Origin: Brienomyrus brachyistius
Lineage: Eukaryota > Chordata > Actinopteri > Osteoglossiformes > Mormyridae
Length of the DNA stretch: 64,000 nt
Direction of reading: 5' to 3'
Assembly: GCF_023856365.1 (NCBI RefSeq)
Contig: NC_064552.1
Coordinates: forward strand, 10,892,160-10,956,159
Positions within the stretch are counted from its first letter, which is position 1, and each line of letters opens with the position of its first letter. Below the pieces are notes generated by a model. It had not been told where the DNA came from. It saw only the letters and a list, made by a program, of their open reading frames with translations, and made no database searches. Made by a program: the position numbers and the translations under genes. Shown piece by piece: positions 1 to 42,804 of the stretch.

Positions 1-244
1 TTTGCCGCCACGCTCGATTTCAAAGAAAACCCACGTCTGAGATTTACGATGGATTCGTCGAACGAAATCAAAAGAACCACCAAAAAAATGAACGGGGCGT
101 TAAATTGGTAATGAAATATGCCGGGTAATCTCGTTATATAACAATTCGTTTAATTCAGTGTTTATTCGCTGATAATCCATTAACCACGCTAGCTGATTAT
201 CGCGCGGCATTACAGACACTTGTGGCTCGCCTAAGAGACTGGCA

Positions 245-567
245 CTCATTAATATATAAACGCCCAATAGAAAAGAAGAAGGAGCCGTCCACCCTGCATT
301 GCTTTAAACTGAATGCGATTCGGCTGCCGCACGTTTCCACTCTGCCTCGCCCGTCTCGTCGGCAAATCGGCGGAGTGCCCTGCGCCCGTGACGAGCCGCT
401 GACTCTGCCGCCCCGACCGCACCACTGAGAGAGACCCGATAAGAAAAGAGAGAGGAGGAATAAAACAGCCCCACAGAGCGGAGCACCCGTTCAAGGTGAC
501 GCCTCATCCGGCGGCACGCGCTCAGCATCCCATTCGGCGTTACGGAGACAGGCGCGAGGCTGGGAAA
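245..567 (+). promoter_or_regulatory. phyhipl: candidate PHYHIPL core promoter and 5' leader
   Basis: TATATAAA at 253-260 is followed by CCAAT-like CGCCCAATAG and a GC-rich stretch up to the ATG at 568. If the TATA-like box is used, transcription would start near 285-290 and the leader would be about 280 nt. The GC-rich leader could equally serve a TATA-less CpG promoter. No transcript evidence is visible. Confidence 0.4.
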
Positions 568-24140
<23,573 letters not shown>

Positions 24141-24485
24141 CCCACCCCCCACCCCGCCGAACCGTCACCCTTGGAAAACACCCTCCAGAGATTGTCTAAC
24201 CCCTTTAATGTCCGGTTGGCCCCGACTTCATAAACAGCATGCATTCACAGCTTTCAACCAAACAGCCGTCTTTTCATTTGCCTGTTTTATTTTGCTTCTT
24301 TTTTCCTTTTCATTTAACGAACACCTGTTCTGGCTAAATGTGTTCCTATTTTTCTATCTTTTATGGAGGTATTTGTGAAGTCCCTGCCAAGTCAGACAGT
24401 AACTCCGCTTTTTCCTCCCCGGCTAAGATGCTTATAACAGAAAATACTGCGAAACTTGAGCTGCGATGTAATGTTTGCCAAGGGT

Positions 24486-24491
24486 AATAAA
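24486..24491 (+). terminator. candidate proximal PHYHIPL poly(A) signal
   Basis: AATAAA 346 nt after the PHYHIPL stop. Confidence 0.4.
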
Positions 24492-24726
24492 AACTGATCA
24501 AACCGCTGTAGTAAAGCAATGGTAACAGCTTCTAAAAGGAATTACACAAATCCGTATTAACTATCTTGTGATTAAATTATAATTACCGGATAATATTTGA
24601 GCATGATAGGTTGTACCTGCAGCATGATTTCAACAAACAAAACCTAGAAATGTGACAACCTCCGCCATGTTTTTCGGCAGTGTTAAATGTTATTTATTCT
24701 AGAAACCATATACTGTGTTAAAACAT

Positions 24727-24732
24727 AATAAA
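24727..24732 (+). terminator. candidate distal PHYHIPL poly(A) signal
   Basis: AATAAA 587 nt after the stop, followed by a T-rich stretch. Confidence 0.4.
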
Positions 24733-24747
24733 TGTGATATAAAAATA

Positions 24748-24753
24748 TTTATT
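24748..24753 (-). terminator. candidate FAM13C poly(A) signal
   Basis: TTTATT on the plus strand is AATAAA on the minus strand, about 1.17 kb past the FAM13C stop. It sits 15 nt from the distal PHYHIPL signal. Confidence 0.3.
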
Positions 24754-25473
24754 TTTACTGTTGTATACAAAACAGAGAAACCGGAAGGAGAGAGAGGAAA
24801 GCAGGGGATAGGCCGATGGGGAGGAACGGCAGCAGCAGGCACAATTTGCGGTAAAGTAAAGAAATAAGCTACCGCTAACGTTAATAAACTAGCTAAACGC
24901 TAACATTCCTTTTCAGCAGATGTGACCGTAAAGCAACACAATCCAGACGGTGGCCGATCTAATATCGCATTTCGTACAGTTGCAGCACAGTAGACTCGAA
25001 TAGCCTTGAACTGGACGGCATGCAGAAACGATAACATGGCTCGCAGTTATTCGACTTAAAAACAAAAACAACATCTCACGGCTGTGTACATTTCAAAGAC
25101 GAGTTTGCGAGTGCGCTTGGCGCAGTGTTTCCCGAAAGGAATCACGACCAAGGCAAAGTTTTACTGGGAAATTCACGGAACGGTGACCACTTTTCAGTCC
25201 ACGGTTGAAGGACGGATTGCATTATTAGGGTTTAAAACCTTTTTGTTTTGTTTTGTTGTGTGTTGGGCTCACTTCTTCATCCCATACGCCTGTTTCATGT
25301 CATTTGTACATTTCTCTCAAGTTGAAAATGGCTTCGCACGCCCCGAAGTCCACGTGCATGATATATGTAGGCTTTTTTGGAAACTGTAGCAGAAGGATGT
25401 TGTAGAATTGTGATGACTGGAGGTTGTCTCCACTGCAGAAGAGCTTAAAGAGTGGTCTGCATACTGAATTTCA

Positions 25474-25555
25474 AACACTGTAAGTATCAGTCTTAGTCAC
25501 TGGTCCCAGAAACACTGTAAGTATCAGTCTTAGTCACTGGTCCCAGAAACACTGT
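25474..25555. repeat. 37-bp tandem duplication
   Basis: Two full copies and a partial third of a unit starting AACACTGTAAGTATCAGTCT, at 25474, 25511 and 25548. It lies in the putative FAM13C 3' UTR. Confidence 0.9.
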
Positions 25556-25923
25556 AAAACCCAAAACCAGACATGAGAAAAACTGCATATTATTCTGACT
25601 TTGGTTTAAAAAAATCTCTTCGGTAAATATAAAGTGCCATATTTTAGCATAGAATTGACTTTCCCTAATATCTGTTTCTGTCTCTAAAATCTTTGTTTTT
25701 CCAAATAAAATAGCGTTAAACAACAATACTTACAGTAGCTGTGGTAGTGCACTATATGTTGCATCTTTGTCAAATGATGTAATTTTGTCAACCAAGGTGA
25801 ATGTCATAAAGTGCATCGCAGTTGTCAGTATGGCACAAACAAGTCCGATACGAAACGTCTCTTTGTTCAAAGGTGTTGAGCAGTTTGTTCAAAAATAAAT
25901 CTTAAACGAACAACGTCTTTCTC

Positions 25924-33337
<7,414 letters not shown>

Positions 33338-34739
33338 GCTGCTTCTCGTGGAAGCGGAGCGGCCGTGTCCGACCGCCGGTCTCCGTCACCGAAAGGATGC
33401 CGTCGGAGAGCAGGCGTGTGGGTGTGATGGGGGGGGGGGAGGGGGGTCTGGGTTCTCCTGTCTTCCTGGGGAGTCTCTCAGATGCAGCAGCGCACCGCCT
33501 CCTCCACACAGCCCTGTCGGCAGATGCGCTTGTGCCTGCGCTCGCTTGCCGACCGCTGCAGGAGTCCCCGTCCGTGTGGAGCGTGCATGCCTTACCGCCG
33601 TATCTGTAGTGGAGGGAGCCGGTGGACGGGTGGGTGGGTGAGTTAGCGAGCTGTCGTCAGCAGCGGTAATTTCCTAAGCTCGGCGTGTCTGATATGTGAG
33701 CAGGTATGGGTGGGGGGGTGGGAAGAGAGCTTATGCGTGGGGGCGGATGCTTGCGCGTGCGTGCATGCGTGCGTGTGTGTGTGTGCGTGCGTGTTTCAGG
33801 AAAGTGGGGGGGCGGGTTCGCTGCGCCCTGGGATACAGTATAGCAGCCTCTCCTGCGTTTACGGGGCCGATGTTTCATTCAGCACACTGACATCACGATC
33901 TGGTGAGGAGGTGGCCCCTCCCAGCCTCTCGCCCCCCTCCATTCATAAAAGCAGCAGCCTGCAGAGGAGCAGAGTCTCCCTCCGTTACGTGCGCATGGGC
34001 ACATACAGACGCCAAGCGCCTCCTGCATGCTGGGAGGCGCCGCTGCTGAGGGGGTAGGTGACACTTTGGGGGGGGGGGGGAGAGGAGGTATGGAGGTGCA
34101 GATTGCCGGAACATTCTCACACGCCGATTTGGTGCCATCTCCAGCAGAGCTGCGGCAGCCACCGCCCCTTCCCCCCCCCCCATGCTGGGGGATGCTCGCG
34201 GAGGCAGCAGGCTGACACTGCTTATGGTGGGGGGGGACAGCACTGGCTATAGTCGTGCTCTACTCACTGTAATGGGTGAGTCACTGATGGCTACTCCCCC
34301 CTCCCCCACCCCCGCTTGGCCCCATGCTCCTAGGGGAACAGTATCCTTCGGCATGCGCATAAACTTCAGCTCGTAGCACACGCAAGATATGTGTCAAGTT
34401 GTCAGCAGGCCGGGACCCCCCTGCCCCTGCGGTAACCACAAGAGAACAGAAAACGTGCATGAAAATATTCAGAAATACACTTACATTATTAAATGTCATT
34501 ATACACAACGTATCTGTATGCCTAATAAACATGAACATTTACATTGATAAAATGATACATTTAGAAAGATGAAGAAATGATCACATGCTTAAAAATACAG
34601 AAACTACTGATTAAAATCAACACTTAAAAATAACACCCTCCACAACGGTTTTTTGTATAAATTTGGAAGTTCAACTGGCATACGGAAAGCTTTTCTCATT
34701 TTCATGAATTCATCAACTCGATAAATTGTTTAGGGATTA

Positions 34740-35500
34740 AGGGACAATTTGTGTACAAGGATTGGACTAAGATTACAAAGAGAGGCCACCATCCTGCCTC
34801 CAGGAAGAAGGTGAACGACCTTACTGAATGGTGCCACGATTACAACATCTCCCTCAACATTAACTAGACAAAGGAGATCATCGTCGACTTCAGACAGACC
34901 AGAGGCCTCCACTCCCCAGTTTTCATTGATGGATCTCCATTGAAACCATCAGCAGCTTCACGTTCCTGGGCATCCAGATCACCGACTCCCTCTTGTAGTC
35001 TCCAAACACCAGGTACATCCTCAGGAATGGTCAGCAGAGTCGGTTCTCCCTGAGCAAAGAACTTTGGGTTGAGAACCAAAACCCTGGTGATCATTTCCTG
35101 CTGCACCATTGGGAGCATCCTGACTGGATAGCGCCTAAGACTGCTCAAAGGTCTGTCTCGATCAACAACCTTCCATAGCTCCAATCGATCTACTTCTCCT
35201 TCAGCCAGAAGTGCTCGTGGGAGTTTTACTTACACAAAAATGTTCTGAGGCCAGAAAGAAAAATGATTGGTTCAAAGAGATAACCAATCAGATTGCAGAG
35301 GAGGCGGGACCAAGATATTTCCCACGAGCAGCAAGAACTAAGATTACAAAGGGAGGCCTCCTTCCTGCAAGGACCACATGCATCATCAGGGATTCCAGTC
35401 ACCCAGCTCACGCTCTCACACTCCTGCCCTCAGGAAAGCGTTACAGGTCCCTGACCCACCAGCCCCTCCCAGCTCAGAGCGTTCCATACTATTATATTGT
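34740..35500 (+). mobile_element. decayed L2-like LINE reverse transcriptase fragment
   Basis: Broken plus-strand translation gives EWCHDYNISLNIN, TKEIIVDFRQTRGLHSP, then after a shift FTFLGIQITDS. Further on it gives SSHPAHALTLLPSGKRYRSL. These match, in order, the late reverse transcriptase and C-terminal signature of fish L2-type LINEs (TKE-VDFR, FLGI-I, HP-LF-LLPSGRRYRS). Stops and shifts throughout mark it as dead. An 'agattacaaag' plus 'gaggcc' segment occurs twice (near 34770 and 35341), which suggests internal rearrangement. Confidence 0.65.
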
Positions 35501-35914
35501 TAAACCAGTCACCTGCCTCTATGCCCCCATTGCTTTATATTGCCATTGCTAATATTCCACATCTGTACTTCATCTTTAGTTTTCCATACTGTGGTCCCAT
35601 TGCACAAATTGCCCTGCTGTTTCCCCAAACCTGCCGGCCACTGACCCATACAAATTTCACGGCGTTCCTCAGAACACGTGAGAATAAAACTCGAAACGTT
35701 TGTATCTCTGCCTTTCTGCTGTTCACTAGTCATTATTATCACTGTAAAACGGAGAAAAAGGGAATAGAAGTTTATGTGTACGATGCTGACAATCCTAACT
35801 GCAACCACAAACTGAAAATTGTTAATGAATAGAGCATGTACCTTACTCCAGGGAACGAAAGACAGGGTACATGCTGGATTAGATGGGCCGGTCCATCACA
35901 GGGCCCTGTGATGC

Positions 35915-36070
35915 CAAATGAAGCTACATGAACCACTTGCTGTATTTTCTGACTCCACTAGATGGTGGTCTCTGTTCAAAAAAAGGACTCAAAGCAAGCC
36001 CCAAAGCAAGCCAAGAGCACCATCTAGTGGGGTCAAAAAATACAGCAAATGGGTCATGAAGCTTCATTTG
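35915..36070. mobile_element. fold-back DNA element with 53-nt arms
   Basis: Arms 35915-35967 and 36018-36070 are the same length and inverted at most positions (CAAATGAAGCTACATGAACC against the inverse CAAATGAAGCTTCATGACCC). The 50-nt spacer contains a short direct repeat (CAAAGCAAGCC). No ORF is present; it is typical of a small non-autonomous element. Confidence 0.75.
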
Positions 36071-38400
36071 ACCATCACTAGCTGGTGATGGTACTTCCTC
36101 TTTGGGTAGATGCAGAATCCCAAATGAAGAGGTCAGCTACAGTAAAAATTCACAACCAATGGCCTGTGGGGGGGGAGCACTTCCCGGTATCAGAATTATA
36201 ATGGAAATCGGACCTACTGAACTGAGAAGTGCTGGCAACACCAAACATCTGGTTAGAGCCAATTGTGCTTTTACCAAAGTCACTGGTAACGTTAATGCTT
36301 ACTAGTGACCTGCTAAACCCTCCAGGAGTAAAAGCAAATCTGGAAAAGTCTGCTTTGACTTGAGAATTCTAGGTATGGTCAAGGTAACTGCCCTATTACA
36401 CTTATCCACCATAACCAAAACGGAAAGCAAAGATGCCATGTAAGAATCAACATTCGAAATGGGGGATACAGGGAAGGATAAGGTTCATCTAGACACCAAG
36501 CAACAAAAAGACTCAAGACCCCAAAAGCCCTCATGCAGTAGAGTGCTCATTAATTAGACAACCCATTAGGCACGACTATTCAGTGAGTCAGGCCACCTCT
36601 AAATGGTTTGACCTCTGGTACCTTCAGCAAATCGAAGGCTCTTCGAATGCATTACGGCCATCTACTGATTTGTCTAAAGTGGTGCTGTAGGTACACTTAA
36701 TTTAAACGCTCGTACAAGAATTAATCAATTTGCTTCCTGAGAGATCAGCTGAAGCTTCACTGGTTTCCTACCACCATTTCCTCCCCAGTTAAGACTGTAG
36801 TCTTCAAAGCTTTCATAAATGTCTCTTACACTCATTTTATAACGAGGGTATAGAAATTTATACCACACTGATGTCAAGATATACAGTGATGTTCATGTTT
36901 ATCTAGACATGTATATTTAATATAACATAGCTATTAGTATGCAAAACATCAGCATTAATCCACAAATAAAGGATGGCCTCTCGTGTATTTTGATTTTTAA
37001 ACTGCATCAACACAATCCAGAAAAAGATCATATATAGGTCACACAGAATGTGCAGTTTGATTTTACTGTTTGCAAGGCATTCTTGGGTGCCTTGAAGATG
37101 CCTATAAATAAAATTTATTTATTATTATCTAATTCTATTATTTTTCCACCAAAATGGAAGAACAATTAGGGCACAAGTATCACTGAATGACAAATTCGAT
37201 TAAACCAATTTCCTTAGTATGGGACTGATTATAATTTCAACTAGGAATGTTAGTACATTCCAAAATGATTAATCTCAGTAACCTTAACCTACACGGTGGG
37301 GGGGGTGGGTGGAGGCACAGTATTACAAGTGGCCATTAATTTGGAATTCACACAACTGAGGACTTGATTCCCAGTACACATAGTGAAGTATCATGCGACT
37401 GGGCTGAACAGAGTACCTACTGTAAATGGAGGGATTCGAGCATACAGTTTCTTACAAGCCAAAGAGGAAACTGACAATCTAAACATCTCCAAACCATGAT
37501 TTGTAAATCCAAAAACCGAGACAGCCCTCAAATACGGGGTAAATGCCCCAATATGATGACCATTTATGGTATGACACCAGCTGGCACATACAATCCTGGA
37601 GGGTTTCTAATTTGCTTTAAGCAGGGAAAAGAAGAATTTCTTGAAGACTTTAGATGCTTTACTTAAATGCATTTTTACACCATTATAAAATACTTTTGGT
37701 CAGTTGCATGTCAAAGATGTGGTTTCCATCCAAGTAAGCCAGACAGAGGGGGGGAAAAAAGTCAGTATATCAAGACATGCATTTGGAATTGCATCAGATC
37801 TTCCATCAGATCATGCAGAAAATGGGCCGAGGAATTCTTTCAGAAACATAGAACTTTTATTTACCTTCTAGTTATCAGATGCTTGGTATGCATTTCACTG
37901 GAAAGAAAGGAAGCTGTTATTTGAGAATTTGGGCAGCAATGATATAAAATTAAGCACCAATTTTACCCTTCGCCAGGGCCCGGTTTTGGAACAAACTGTA
38001 CATGAAGATGTATTATATTACCTAAGTTATACCTTCTGGGCAGCACTTCTTACTCAGGCAGATGCACGGCTGCCAAGGGCAGGTGGGAAGCTCCGGGTTG
38101 GTTGCAAGTTGACTTGAAGACAATGGGGGTCGTTTTGGGTGTCGTTGTAGGTGTGGTTCTGGCCTCCAGGGTAGGCTGACAACCACTGATGGGGCATTAG
38201 CGTCACTGTCCTGGCTCACAGATCGGCAGCAGGGGGCACCCCCAGTAATTGTTGATTCAAGAATTAGAGAAAGAGGGACATTCATTCTGGGATGGGCCAT
38301 AGCCATGGACAATTAATTTTGTAGCCCCAGGTACAAAGCTGTGGAGGACTATCCCAGTCAGAGTGGAGCCACAGCTGCTGAGGACAGGATGTGTAGCCGG

Positions 38401-38425
38401 AGGGGGGGGGGGGAGGGGGGGGGGA
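38401..38425. repeat. poly-G tract
   Basis: Interrupted G-runs totalling about 25 bases. Confidence 0.9.
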
Positions 38426-40554
38426 GTCATAACATCACCAAGGGTGACACTACAAAAGAAATATAAAAAGTTAAACTGAGCATATTGAAAGCTGGGTGTC
38501 CTAAAGGTCATTCAGCTTAGGCTTTAAAGACAGGAACAACCCCCCCCCCCTTGCATGAATAAATTCCATCTCAATCTGAAAACCCTATTTCTGTCCATCG
38601 CCAAAATAGCCAACAGCACACCAGCCACTGACCACAGCTTCTAGCTCAGGCAGTCACTATCAAGTTAGCAACTAACAATAAGCAAAAGGTGTCGCATTTA
38701 CAAACTGCAGGATCAGCCAGTTTTGAAGCATTGCTTTAACTTGCTCATGTTCATTGCCTTCGGCCAATTACAGGCCGACACGTTTGTTAGAGCACCGAAG
38801 AGAACTCAGATGTTATTAATTAAGGAAATTCCTCCACCGAGGATTAACTGAGGATTTTACCAGCATACGTGCCTGCTTGGGAGTTTTCTGCTTAATTAAA
38901 AAGTTTATACAGGGCCGGGATGTATATAAAACTGCCATTTAATTCCCTGTTCTGACAGATGGTGGTTTATATGTAATAGAGTTGGTATTTTTTATGTCCA
39001 AAATCAACCATACATTTTAATTTTAGTTAGTGTACTTGTCAGATATTGGTCTGTGACAAATTGTCCAGACACGTATGTCCTTGATAAACTGTGATGATGA
39101 TGGAACAGAAAAGGTCGTGAGAAGTGTCGAGAAGGATCCAGTTGATGAGCTTATGATATTATGACCTTCATGACGCTATATGGGGCATCGATCAGGATGT
39201 TTTAATTTTGATGGGGTGGTCAGACACAATAGTGTGTCCACAGTAAAGGATGGCAAATATCATTGGAATGGTTTATGTTTCGTGGAATTCCGGGTCTAAA
39301 ACGCCGTGACAAGCTTGCAGGATCATGTTCCATGTCTAAAGGTGAAAGACCATTGATCAGGCATGTGACTGTAGAGGCTCAGTACTACTTGTGACACTGA
39401 TGTTTCCAAGCACTACAGGGCTTGGACAAAATAGCAGAGACGCTATATGGAAAAGGACTTTAACTTTGAGCTAACTAAATCACTATTACAAGTGTGGCTA
39501 TAAAGCCAGTTTACAGTTCGTGTCAGCTACAGAAGAGGTCTGGAAATCAGCACTTTGATCTCTGTCCAAGGCCAACGCACAAAAATAGACTAGCGGCCTT
39601 TTCCAAAGGCAAACTGAAGATCCCCACACATTCTGTTCTATTCAACAAAATGGAATAAACGCTCGACCTCTTGCACACAGAGCCGCTGAGCGTGAGATGT
39701 TCCTGATCCCCTGTGCTGTGATGGAGTCATTCATTTGCAGACATCTTATGCTGAACTCATTTTAGTCACATGGTCATCGGCCTTGAGGTTTAACTCTTTG
39801 CAGTACAGGTGAGATTCATGGCTGATGATGCTGGCGCTTTCCGAATTCAAAATCCCAGCATCCCTTGCTCTACTCCATTGCACCTCTCACTCAACTTCAA
39901 TAATCCACTGCAAAAACGACATCCCAGATACTCCCTTTGCCAGTAAGACATATGAGTTTTGAAAGCTGCCTGATCTAAGCTGCATCAAGCCGGGATTTTT
40001 AATAGGGAGGTCTACTTCGGCAGATGCTGAGCTTCTCAAGCTGATCTTCAGACACTTCAACGGGTTCCCTGAAACATCCTCTCAAACAAAAATGACTCTA
40101 CACTGGCTTTGATCCACTGCTCACTGTAGCAGTGAACCTGTTGAAAATTCTAAAAGAACTTGACGCTGTCGAAATGACAACAATGTCTTCCCTGGACAAC
40201 CCCATCCACCCTCCCCTCCCAACCTCTCTCTCTACTCCCCCTACACCAGGGGTTGGCAGCCCTGATCCTGGAGTGCTGGTATCCAGCAGGTTTTCTATCC
40301 TACCCCTGCTCTACACCATGCTTGAGCAGTATCTATTTTTTCCTACTGTCATCCAGTACACATATTATACTGTGGTATATGGTATTTTGGTGGTATTTTC
40401 GAAAGCAAAGGTATTCCGGTTTTTGTAAATCTAAACTTACGAACTTTTTTCTAACATATTCCAAAAAATCATCCGACAACCCCTTCCTATTATTTGGTGC
40501 CTCACAGTTTGAGAACCACGGACCTGTACAATGTTCCAGGGCAGATTGAAAATG

Positions 40555-41400
40555 ATCCATGAAATACTTCAACATTTACTATGTTCACAAGATCAAGTGA
40601 CTTCTGCAGGCACCATTTCTGTCTTTTGTAGCCACCTAATGCTGTTGCGTCAATTTTGGGGATTTGTCTCAAAATGAAATCAGATGTATATCTCACTCAT
40701 ATATTTTCTGAACTGGTAATAAATGCATCCAATATTACGTTCAAAAGGTCAAGTGTCATCTGTAGTCATCCTTCCCTTTGTTGCCACTAATTGGTGCAGC
40801 TTCAAGTTCATTATTTCATCAGCTCCAGATCTTCACCCATACAACATGCCTGTTAAGTTCAAAAAAGATTGGTCAGAAACTATTTGGGTTATTACATTCA
40901 CAGTGTCAAATGTTTTCCGGGATAGCCCTTCCCTTTGATGTCACTAAATGGCATTGCTTCAACTTTGGTGCACGTTGTCTCAAAATTGTCTCTTAAACGC
41001 TACCTTATCATCACTGATATGATGTCTGCAAAGGATGGAAAATGACTGACAAGTACTTTTCGAGTTATCACACTGAAAAGATCAAGTGACTGAGGAAACC
41101 CTTCTTTTTCCTCTCACTATGTTATATTGCCTCAATTTTGGTGCGATTTTATCACTTCCAGATCTTCACCCATACACTGCAAACATTGAAACACATGTCA
41201 AAGACTTTTTGAGATATTGTGGTAACAAGATCAGGTGTCTGAGGCCGTCTCGCTCCTATCATTATTTGGTGACTGATTTAATTTTGGTGTGATTTGCCTC
41301 AGAATTTGCTCAGTTCCATTTCTTCACCCATACTTGGGTTGTCACACTAACAGGATAAAGTGTCTGCAGTAGCAATGGACGAAACCAAAAATCATTTGTA
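40555..41400 (+). repeat. degenerate tandem array, period about 130-175 bp
   Basis: Variants of 'aagatcaagtgactctg' recur near 40587, 40743, 40904, 41077, 41225 and 41353. Between them recur 'cccttccctttg..cactaa.tgg', 'tcaattttggtg' and 'agatcttcacccatac'. Similar 'gatcaagtgacc' arrays are common in fish genomes. Confidence 0.65.
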
Positions 41401-42759
41401 TTCCTCATCTGGGAAATACAATAAGTCCTTGTTACAAACTGAATATTATATAACTGCATCTGCTATACTTTTTAATTAACCTGGACACATCAAAAGGATG
41501 TTAAACACCTAATACAGCTGAATAAAACAATTCTCGAAGTACCATGAAATGAATATGTGAATTTAATTAAGCAGAGAGAAAGTGAATAAATTCCTCCCCT
41601 CATCTAATGTTTGTTGAGCTGTAGAATTTTGCCTTTTGTGTAAAATAATTATAGTGTATAACTTGAAAACTAGTACCAGACCATAGGACATCACACTATG
41701 TGCTCAAACTAAAAAGTCTTTTGGAATTGAGGGACATACATTTTTTTTGGTCTTTTGAGCCTAGCTGTGCAAATAAACTTGCTGTACACCCACGTCTTTC
41801 CTCCATAGTGGACTAGATCCAGTAGGCAGGGCGAGACCACACTGTGACCCGGCAGTTGTGTGTTCCTGTACATCTCATCCGTGTGCTAATGACTGCGCTC
41901 TGTCATGCAGCTGTACTTCATTCATTTATATCGCTGATTAAAAATCAGAGCTCCATGCAGCAGGGGACCATAGCAATCATACTAAATGGGGGGATTTTCA
42001 TCAGGAAAATAGCGCGTTTCTGGCTTCCTCTGCTACCATGGAAACCAGGGTGGCCATTAGTTCTTATTAGCCTGACGAGAAAAGAATATTCAAATGACAT
42101 CACTTTGAATCATCAAATAAACATTCTCCATTAAAATGCTACACTGGGCACGCCCATGCGTAGCGACTGCGAAGTTAATCACGAGACACATTTCTATCGT
42201 TATTAAAAATGGATTCAAACAGAAGTTTAAAACGAGTGAAACTGTGGTTTCGGCAGACATGTCGAAATTGTCTGCAGCGGGTGGAAATTTGGGGTGAAAT
42301 ATCAGCAAAAATAAGGAAAGTGGATTAAAATGTCTGTATGCCAATGACATAAAAGATAAAAGGTAACAATTTCAACTAGGATGGTCATTGATGTAACCAC
42401 CAGTTACACTGCATGGAATAATGGAACAACTGTAATTAGAAGGGCATACATTTTTTCATAAAATGTTATGAATAATGAGCTGTAAAGTTGATTACCCGCA
42501 GACAAATGAATGATACTTCGCCCGAAGACTCATAGGATGGAAAAGAAGTTATTATTTTTAATTTTGGCTAAGAGCGATATTCTAATAAATCAAGAATTCC
42601 AGCACATGTTCTGTTGGCACGGGAAGCCAGCTGTCGAACACCATAAAACTCTTGCATGAAATCAGAGGGATTGCTCACAAGAAACTGACGTCAGTACTTA
42701 TGTAACTCTGGACTTCTGAGTAATTAAAATTAAAGCCCACTTGAGGAGCTGGAGCGCTG

Positions 42760-42804
42760 GCTCGCGTTCCTGTCGCTCGCAATCCTGACGCTCGCGATCC
42801 TGAT
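42760..42804. repeat. 15-bp minisatellite (3 copies)
   Basis: GCTCGCGTTCCTGTC, GCTCGCAATCCTGAC and GCTCGCGATCCTGAT follow each other directly. Confidence 0.9.

Larger units (their letters stand above)
24141..25923. other. convergent 3' UTRs of PHYHIPL and FAM13C
   Basis: Only 1.8 kb separates the PHYHIPL stop (+) from the FAM13C stop (-). Poly(A) signals for both strands lie within 30 bases of each other near 24.73-24.75 kb. A 37-bp tandem duplication sits at 25474-25555. No other gene is seen. Confidence 0.6.

Noticed and set aside
25084..25389. 101-codon plus-strand frame between PHYHIPL and FAM13C
   Set aside because: It lies in convergent 3' UTR sequence with no homology or good start context.
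38022..38312. 96-codon minus-strand frame considered as a FAM13C N-terminal exon
   Set aside because: No resemblance to the human FAM13C N-terminal part. No acceptable phase and splice pairing with 33316 could be shown.
40555..41400. CRISPR-like regularly spaced repeats
   Set aside because: The repeats are long, degenerate and variably spaced, and the DNA is vertebrate. It is a decayed tandem array.
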